The position numbers and the translations under genes are program-made. 64,000 nt of DNA, taken from Paroedura picta. Taxonomy: Eukaryota > Chordata > Lepidosauria > Squamata > Gekkonidae. The stretch is from NCBI RefSeq assembly GCF_049243985.1, contig NC_135373.1:80726213-80790212 (forward strand). Direction: 5' to 3'. The first letter of the stretch is position 1. Every line of letters begins with the position of its first letter. The notes under the pieces were generated by a model. The model made no database searches and was not told the DNA's origin. It saw only the letters and a list, made by a program, of their open reading frames with translations. Positions 36,412-64,000 of this stretch are shown piece by piece.

Positions 36412-37293
36412 GGGGCCGTTCCGCATTCGTCCAAAATAGCACAACGGTTACTAATTGAAATCGCTACAGTTTTGCCATTATGCACAACGTCGTTGACAAT
36501 CTGCAGCACTCCTGAAACCGATCCGCAAAAAGTGCTTCGTTGTAGCGCTTTCAGGGAAATCCCAAGAAGTGGATTCACCCTCCGGAAAGCGCTACACTCC
36601 TGCAACCAATCTGCAACACTAGCGGGAAAGTTCTGTGCATTACCATTGTTGCGGTTTCTGCAAAGTCCCTCCCCCTGGCTCTCTCCTCTGATCTTCCGGC
36701 GAAGCGATCGCCATTTTTTTTTCTCCGAGCGAGTGGAGAGCAACGCACCAGCGAGCCTTCGTTTACCCAGCGAGGCTGCAGTCCCTCTGTTTAAAGTCAC
36801 CAAGCACAAGCAACACAGAGGCCCGTTTGCTGGTTTATTTTCCCTTTATTTTTCACACTGTTTTCGGCAGAAAATCGCGCCCGTGAGGGGGGGATTTTTT
36901 TTTTTCACTCGGGGGGGAGCGTGGCAACGATGAAATGGCAGCTCAAACACCACCTGCTAGCTGGATGGGTCTCTCCGTTGCAACAAATCAACGCATATTC
37001 GTTGCAACGGGTGTGTTTTTTTTAAAACCTTTCCTTAAAGGGAAAGGGGCTTTTCGGGAGCATGATAACGGCCGCCCATTGGCTGCTTGACGGCCAGGGG
37101 CGGGACACAGCTCAGCAATAGCGCTTCCTGGCTAGCGATTTTTGCCGAGACCGGAACCCTGTGGGAAACGATAGAAACGCAACTGGATTCCACTACAAAG
37201 GCAGGTATGCATAATGACGAATTCCACTATTTAAAATGGCGATTTTTCGTTCCGCAAACATTTTGCAACATGGATCCCGGTGTGGAATGGCCC
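36412..37293. mobile_element. 882-bp inverted-repeat DNA element, copy 2
   Basis: The same order of sequence as 7095-7957 along nearly its whole length (for example CAACGTCGTTGACAATCTGC, GGAAAGCGCTACACTCCTGC). Ends are GGGGCCGTTCCGCA and TGTGGAATGGCCC. Direct repeats at its borders are not clear. It carries a small extra segment near 36985-37005. The long open frame across it is a by-product of CpG-rich sequence and has no transposase features. Confidence 0.8.
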
Positions 37294-37340
37294 TAGGTGT
37301 TTCTATGCTGTGATTATTTAGAAATGAGGAGACACTCTGC

Positions 37341-37606
37341 ACATGTTGAGATGCAGTATATTTTTATTGAGAGTCTTAACTATGAATAGTTTTCATAACA
37401 GGTTCCTGATGAGCTCACTCTCAGACAGGGCTGTGAACCTTCATGTAGGGCTAGAAGATCTCCCAAAATTATAACATGTTGAGATGCAGTATATTTTTAT
37501 TGAGAGTCTTAACTATGAATAGTTTTCATAACAGGTTCCTGATGAGCTCACTCTCAGACAGGGCTGTGAACCTTCATGTAGGGCTAGAAGATCTCCCAAA
37601 ATTATA
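37341..37606. repeat. Perfect tandem duplication, 2 x 133 bp
   Basis: 37341-37473 and 37474-37606 appear base-for-base identical (both begin ACATGTTGAGATGCAGTATA and end CCAAAATTATA). No gene or mobile element is recognised in the unit. Confidence 0.95.
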
Positions 37607-37844
37607 ACTAGACTTACCACATGCCTGCTTCCTTTACACTAACTTTACCATATGCTTAGGACTTTCCTAAATGTATGCTGAAACAAGTAACTGCTAAGTC
37701 TGAGGGTGAATAAGAGATTATGTTAAATCATTTGATATTGACTTTGTAGGGTGAATAGAAGTCACAGTAAGTCACAATCTTCCTAGTGGTAACTTACTGT
37801 AATGTGCCTTAACCAACCATGTGTGTTACCCTATCAAGTTTGTA

Positions 37845-38085
37845 GGGCTGCCAACTCCAGCTTGGCAAATTCCTAGAGATTTGGGGATGGAACCTGGGGC
37901 GTGAGCTCAGCAGGAATGCCATTAGCCCTCTGAATCTGCCATTTCTTTCTGAGATTAGTTGTAGATCAGTTTTCATTCTGGGAGGTAATTTCATGAGAAC
38001 TTCAAGCCCCACCTGGAAAAGATCTGGAGATCAACAGTGACTTGGGGAAAATTCCAAGCCCCACCTAGGGGATGCCAACCCCACA
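37845..38085 (+). repeat. Inverted-end 'GGTTGCCAACTC' repeat, copy 4
   Basis: Starts TAGGGCTGCCAACTCCAGCT and ends CACCTAGGGGATGCCAACCC, so the two ends are roughly inverted. Internal part GAGATTTGGGGATGGAACCT is typical of the family. Confidence 0.6.
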
Positions 38086-38639
38086 AGTTGTTAAATTTAG
38101 CAGTGTCCTGCTTCCTTGGATTTAAACATAGAAGTGTAGTAAATTTCTCTTGACTGGATGATTTGGAAAGCACACACAGCGGTCCAAACTATTCCAGGCG
38201 AATGACATCAATCTGGCTAGCTTGGTTGTATGAAAGTGTTAAGGAGAAATTTACTACCCCTTCAGTGGCACAATGTGGTGAAAAAGTTATCTACGAGGCT
38301 CAAACAATCCATTCTCCAAGTACTTACACTGATTACTATTTCTGTGGTGCTGAAAGTTATAAAGTCATCCATACAACAAAATTACATGAAATTTAAGTAA
38401 ACAACATTCCTGTTCTGGATAACTGGCCACAAATATTTGGCATCTTTATTCAGGATCCTTCAAAGAAACATTTGAGATGTTTCTGGCTGCATACAGAGTC
38501 GCATGATATAACAGTCTGTGTTCAATCTAGTCTGTTCAATCTAGTCTGTGTTCAATCTAGAACAAAAATGTTACGTTGCTAGATATCTTTCATGGTTGTT
38601 CCTGGGTAGAACACGAAGGGTGAACAGTAACATATCACC

Positions 38640-39050
38640 AACTAAATGCGCGTGCGCATGTGCGGAGCGGGACCCTCTAGTTTCACAGTATCTTTGATTT
38701 CTGAACTTCACAGAACTTCCTCCCTTTCTCTTCTCGTTGCAGAGCAGAGCGATGGCTTCGAGATGATCATGCAAAGTGAATGATCATTTTTTAAAGAAAC
38801 GCACTACGTTCTGCTTTTGGCTAGCTCTAAGAGTTCACGCCCCTTTGCAACCCAAAGCCTCCGTCCGTGCGTCTCTCGATCTTAATGAAGCTTCCCCTCC
38901 CTCTAGCAGGCGTCGCGACGCCTCCAGGGTGACGGGCGGGTCTAGGCCACAGCCTAGTGCGCACGCGTCAGTTCAGGCCGGCGGGGTCCAAAGAGAGAAA
39001 ACGCACCCAGGAGCCATCACATCACATTCCGGTTAAAAGCCTCCGCATGA
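38640..39050. promoter_or_regulatory. CpG-rich patch about 1 kb upstream of LEMD3
   Basis: Contains overlapping NRF1-like motifs (TGCGCGTGCGCATGTGCGG near 38648), the 16-base perfect palindrome AGGCGTCGCGACGCCT at 38908-38923 and further CpGs to about 38990. It is separated from the LEMD3 island by the AT microsatellite. It could be a distal promoter, an alternative first exon or a degraded insertion. Confidence 0.4.
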
Positions 39051-39075
39051 GTGGCAAGATTACACAGGGGTTTTT

Positions 39076-39194
<119 letters not shown>

Positions 39195-39454
39195 ACCCTG
39201 CAACGGATCATGGTAGCCCCTCTGGAGCTGAAACTTCTGCCCCTCTCTCCCATTCATCTGGTCAACGCTGGGAGCCTGTTTAGTCTTTTAAAAAGCCAAG
39301 AGGATAGCCAGATTTGGGGCGAGAATGGGAGAGGCGTACTGCAGAGCCGTTATTGAGCATATAAAACCGGTTCTCTTTACATATGAACACCGAAGGACAG
39401 TGGGAAAGCTTTAAAGCAAGAGAGTGATGCCTTTCAGGAGTGTCTAGAAAAAAC

Positions 39455-39625
39455 AGATCCAGGTTGGGAAACTCCTTGAAATGTGGGGGTGGAGCCTGGG
39501 AAAGACAGGGACTTCAATGGGGCACAATGCCAAAGCATCCATTTCATCCAGGGGAATTGATTTTGGTAATCTGGAAATAAATTCCAGGGGATCTCCTGGT
39601 CCCACCGAGAGGGTGACACCTCTAG
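39455..39625 (+). repeat. Inverted-end 'GGTTGCCAACTC' repeat, copy 5
   Basis: Recognised by TCCAGGTTGGGAAACTCC, GTGGGGGTGGAGCCTGGGA and ATTCCAGGGGATCTCCTGG. Degraded; it lies about 400 bases upstream of the LEMD3 start. Confidence 0.5.
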
Positions 39626-40018
39626 CGCAGGAGCCTCTCCAAACAGCTTTTCAAAAGCGTGTCCCTTTGGGGGAGCAATGCTCCTCATCTCAGAGCATTG
39701 CAGCATAAAGGAAGACCCAGTAAACTACACTTCTGGGAAGCCCAATAAGACAAAAGTCTTCCCTGGAGAAGGGAGAAATATGAACCCTGTCAATATATAC
39801 ACATCTGTTTGAATCCCCGTCTTGTTTCAAGCATATTTATTTGGGGATCTGACGAATGTCTATAAAACAGCTCTCTCCCTGCACATGGAAGCCGACGCCA
39901 AGTGCAATCCGGAACCGGAACTGTCGTTGGAGAGCCATTAAGCCTGCAGCCCGCGGGGCGGGGACCGGAGAGCGGCGCGTGGGTAGGAAGCGGCCGCGGC
40001 GGCTGTGGAGGCAGGAAA

Positions 40019-60197
<20,179 letters not shown>

Positions 60198-62125
60198 GAC
60201 GTTGCTACTAGAAACTGCTAACTTGCCACAGGAATACTTCCTGTCTGGCCCCGTCTTCCACTTTTAGTACTTTTTTTTGTATGTAACGTTTTCATTAATC
60301 CACGTTCCTGAAATCTCATTTTTCAGAATGTCTGCATAATGAGGCAGTAATACTGAACTAAAAGAACAATAGCTCTTTGAAGTTTATTAGAGCTAAAGCA
60401 AACAAACTCATTCTTTTGCATGACAAGTGTTGAATTTATTAAACATTCTCAGATGTGGCTGTATTTTTGCACCAACAAGTGTTTGATAACAATCTAAAAG
60501 CATGGAGATGTACGGTATTTCCATAATTTCCTGTGAAATAATCTTGTGGGTCTTTTGTAACAAAACCACCTACAGTTAATGATGACAAATGAATAGAGGT
60601 GTTTCTGTCTGGTCTTTGGTTGCTATTGCCATAAAAGCTTTTATCTGTGTCAGTCTAGGGATGGAAACAAATTCTGGTTTGATGGTTACAGAGGAAAAAT
60701 CAACTTAATGCAGATGTACTGATTTTGTATATAAATGTAAATGCTGGTGGTGGCAGCAAAAGTAATTTTGTTTTGTGAGGATGTCTCCATTAAAGCAGTG
60801 AATAAGCTTCCTGTTTTATTCATAACCTAATGTTTTATATATATTTGGCTGTACCATTACATAAAGGTCAAACAGCCAAAACACCTTGAAGTATTAGATA
60901 CAAGTTAAATATCTTTTATAGGTTTTATATTAAAATATCTGGTTATGATTTTATGTGAATGGTCTGATATTGTAATTGTGATGATGATGGACTCAGAATT
61001 ATGTGAGCAATAAAGAAGCAATTGGCAGGTACTCAAACACTTTGTGAAAAGCTGTTATTTATTATAATAAAAGGAAGGCAGTGGCAACATACCACTGGGG
61101 GAATAGACTTTCCTATATGGTTTTGCTACCTAGACATGTAAAACTAAAAAGATGCACATATTTTGGAAAAACTTTTGGTTGTAAGAGCTTAGAAATGCAG
61201 TACATTTACATGAAGAGTTGTATATGTTTCTGTAGAAAACTTGTGCATTGTTTACACCTAAAACTAAAAACCAGTTAAACATTGGCTATAATTCCTGTTG
61301 ATGCAGCATAATTTGTCAATCCAGTTGGATATTGTATAGGTAAAGAGATGAGAAACCAACCAGTTTAAGATACATTTATTAAAGCCCAGATTTATTGTAG
61401 ATATGGATCTGCAGCATGAACTTGCACAAATAATGCACGTTTTCTTAGTTAAGTGAACATGATGCACACTATTCTGCAACGGAAAATCCTATTGTGCCTT
61501 ACCTTTGTGCTTTTTGTGGGCAACATGTTTAATAATGGAGGGTTTCTTATCTGGAAAAAAACACCTTAGTTGGTTTTATGTCTTGGATGCTAATTATGTG
61601 TAATATAATCAGCCATGCAAAATTCTACTCGCCAAGAGCAAGTGCATATTTTTGACAAAGGGAGTAGATTTTTGTTAAGTCTGGTAGATTTTTCATTACT
61701 ATATACATATACAAATGTGTATAATATACATTTATATGTATTATATGTATATAATCAGAGTTCGCTGTATTTGTGCATCATAGTGATCTATTGACTTGAT
61801 CTTAGTAATCATCTTGTGATCTGTTGCAAACGTGAATGTAAAATTAGTTGTGGCAGTTTAAAAGGTTGCCTTTTGATGCAGATGCATCTTCCTTGCTTCT
61901 AAACTATTTGTAAACACTGTACATTTATTATAGTAATCTGTACTATTATGCAGCTTATTTTGCCTAAAAATGTTGACCAATATTCCTTCCTGCAAGACAG
62001 ATGGGAATGTGTATAATACCTTGGACACTGAGAAAGTCAGATGTTTGTAATTTGTCATTTGTCCTGTAAAAACACAAAAACAAACCAAGACTAATTAAAG
62101 ATTTACTAGGGCTTTTTATATATGT
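60198..62125 (+). other. LEMD3: LEMD3 3'UTR with candidate poly(A) signals
   Basis: AT-rich sequence downstream of the LEMD3 stop without repeats I recognise. AATAAA at 61009-61014 is a good proximal signal. ATTAAA at about 62094-62099, near 1.9 kb after the stop, fits the length I recall for the human 3'UTR. Which is used cannot be read from the sequence. An AU-rich TATATA-type block lies at about 61695-61755. Confidence 0.55.
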
Positions 62126-63149
62126 GTCAATTTTTAAATGCTTAAATCTGGTATTCATGGCAAGTCCTGTATTTGTGTGTGTATGGGGGGGGGGGTGACA
62201 CACATGGAAGAAAGGGTTGTTGTGTTCAAAGCTACACTGCTGGTCTTCCGCAAAGCAGAGGTGGCTTTCTTCTTAAAGAGTCTCTGTTGCTTTCTGCTAG
62301 ATGCTTTTAAAAAGAACTGCAGAATGAGGGACAGCCTTGTTCTGACAGACTCAATGCAGTTATCAAACCAGTAATAGTGCTTGGGGAGCAAAATTGTTAG
62401 GTGTTTGCAGGAAGCAGATGTCAAAACAACACTGCAAAGAGCTCCAACCTCCCTCTGAAGGACAGCAGCTTCATTTCTTTTACACAGGTCTTTGCTTTCC
62501 CTTTGTTGACTACAGGTAAGGGAAGGATGAGCATATGTACCCTAACCACCATTCTTTTAAACTGCCTTCAGCTCCCTAAGAAAGTTAGCGTGTGAAGAAT
62601 GTACCTGCTACTTCCAGTCATTCAAAAGGAATAAAGTATTCCAGTGGCCACTTCATGTCATTTAACATGTCATGTCACTAACAAATGGAAGTATTGAATT
62701 TTAAGGACTTGCTGTTATAAATTACAATTAATTGCAATTAAGTAAGAGTAGTGTGAAAATTCAAAATGAGTTGCCTTAGTGAAGCAATGTAGAGATACTT
62801 TATTTCTAAAAGGTTTCACAAGAGTAATAGAGTTACTAGTTAATGCAATTTAAAAGTTGTGCTTTGAGTACACAACGCTGTTAAAATTTGTTTCTGAGGA
62901 AGTTGATAATATATATATTTTTAAAGAAAATTAGTTCTGAAAGTACCACAAAACCAAACCTTTAAAGATTATCCTTCTAACTATAGTTGAATTGTTTTAC
63001 TTTTTGTTGCTAGCCTTTCATGTAGAGCATTATGTGCCACTTGCACCTTTTAAAGTGAATTCAAGGAATGCAGGAACAGAACTGTCTCCACCCTTAAAAT
63101 GCTTGCCTCTTGGTGATTTTGACAAGAAAGCTGATGTACCACAGGTGCT
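62126..63149. other. Spacer between LEMD3 and the MSRB3 island
   Basis: About 1 kb of AT-rich sequence with no recognised repeat or gene. It contains a short poly-G tract near 62186-62195 and an AATAAA near 62630. Nothing else can be supported. Confidence 0.5.
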
Positions 63150-63970
63150 TCCCGGGTGGTTTTGGTAGCTTCCTGGAAGCATTTGGGTCCCGGGCCTTGG
63201 TCTGGAGGACCTAAGCATGCTGAATTTGTCTGGGCAAAGGCAGAGCCAATGCAGCGCTGTCTCCTCCCCCCTCCCAACTTGGAAGCTGACCAAGCGGTCG
63301 GCTGTCAAGGGGCAGGCGTGGAGTTGGCTGGCTTGTCCGTTGCTCTCTCCATGCTCATATTTGGAGCTGCTTGGGCAGCCGGTGCCCAGGAATTTCCCGT
63401 CATGCCTCCCTGGGCGGCTGCGGGCCTGTCACTTCACTTGACCGCCGGGCGGAGGGGCTTGTGCCTCCGGAGCCTTACGCGGCTGGCTCTTTCGCCTGTC
63501 TATGCGCCGCCAGGCCTGCCTGCTGCAGCTGCTGCTCACCTGGTGCTTTCTGGCGGCAGGTAAGGGAGCGCTTGGCCCGCCGTCTGTCTCCCGCGGCGGC
63601 TGGAGTCTTCCCTCCGGCCGCGCCGCGAAGAGTTAGTTGGGAAAGGCAGGGGCGGCTGCTGAGGGCGATGGAGCCACCCCCGGGCCTCGCTCGCAGGGCT
63701 GAGGGCGGCTCCGGGACCGGGGTCGAGGGGGATGCGTGCCGTGGGGCCCGGGAACGTGTGGGGCGCCTGCTTGGGCTCGCCTCCTGACTCCCGCGCTGGC
63801 AGGCGCAGTTCGGGCGGGGGGGCGGGCGGGGAAGCTTTGCATCCCGGATTGCCTTGGGACTCTAAGGAAGCGGGGCTGGGCGAAGGAGGCCGCCTTCTTT
63901 CTTATCTGCTTCAAGGGGGGAGGGGTTGAGGGGGCGAGGGGAAACTCCGGCCAACCAAATAGGGCGCTAG
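63150..63970 (+). promoter_or_regulatory. CpG island at the probable MSRB3 5' end
   Basis: CpG density rises sharply from about 63150 and stays high to about 63970, around the candidate first exon and its donor. Several GC-box-like GGGCGG motifs occur near 63820. A window-edge promoter of the next gene on the plus strand is the simplest reading. Confidence 0.65.
63502..63559 (+). CDS. MSRB3: Probable MSRB3 exon 1 (ER signal-peptide form), partial gene
   Basis: MSRB3 reduces methionine-R-sulfoxide and has ER and mitochondrial forms that differ in the first exon. In a CpG island after LEMD3, an ATG at 63502 starts MRRQACLLQLLLTWCFLAAG, a short basic start and hydrophobic core typical of a signal peptide. 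It ends one base into a Gly codon at a GTAAGG donor. In human the ER-form exon also ends in phase with the SGSCRDKKNC core that follows. Position and strand match the WIF1-LEMD3-MSRB3 order. The leader itself is not conserved enough to prove identity, and later exons are outside the window. Confidence 0.5.
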
Positions 63971-64000
63971 TGCGCGTGTCATCCGGAGCGGGGAGAAATA

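Noticed and set aside
36364-36933. 189-residue plus frame in the 882-bp inverted-repeat element
   Set aside because: It has no transposase or other motif, and the matching part of copy 1 at 7130 gives a shorter, broken frame.
37341-37606. CRISPR-like or satellite array
   Set aside because: Only two units with no spacers, in a vertebrate genome; a simple tandem duplication explains it.

Overview
This is vertebrate nuclear DNA, almost certainly from a squamate reptile, with a gecko-like repeat flavour that I cannot fix to a species. The evidence is Sauria-type tRNA-derived SINEs, CR1 LINE 3' ends carrying ATTCTATG tails, a BovB-like LINE tail, many hAT-type MITEs and Helitron-like elements. 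Three protein-coding loci are recognisable from their exons, in the order known around human 12q14 (WIF1, LEMD3, MSRB3; order recalled, not looked up).

(1) Positions 1-24.6 kb hold the 5' part of WIF1 on the minus strand. Exon 1 (signal peptide, start of the WIF domain) is at 24087-24237 inside a CpG island, and exon 2 is at 22664-22803. I found no later WIF1 exon, so 1-22663 reads as intron 2, filled with old LINE, SINE and MITE copies. (2) From 24.6 to 39.9 kb lies the divergently transcribed spacer between WIF1 and LEMD3. It carries a Helitron-like end, an old gag-like retroelement fossil, a foldback hAT MITE, an 882-bp inverted-repeat element, a perfect 133-bp tandem duplication and a 57-unit AT microsatellite. 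(3) From 39.9 to about 62.1 kb lies a complete LEMD3 (MAN1) gene on the plus strand: 13 exons, all with GT-AG introns and consistent phases, predicting a 904-residue inner nuclear membrane protein (human about 911). Its introns hold three Helitron-like elements and three related hAT MITEs. (4) At 63.15-64.0 kb a CpG island contains a probable first exon of MSRB3 (ER signal-peptide form), cut by the window edge.

Links between the genes are modest and known from the families. WIF1 is a secreted Wnt antagonist, LEMD3 restrains TGF-beta/BMP signalling by binding receptor SMADs at the nuclear envelope, and MSRB3 is a methionine sulfoxide reductase. Nothing in the sequence suggests a shared operon-like system. 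I see no new multi-gene system. The most interesting features are the mobile-element families with clear ends and target-site duplications, a CpG-rich alternating purine-pyrimidine repeat at 9.6-9.85 kb, and a short divergent LEMD3 exon 2.
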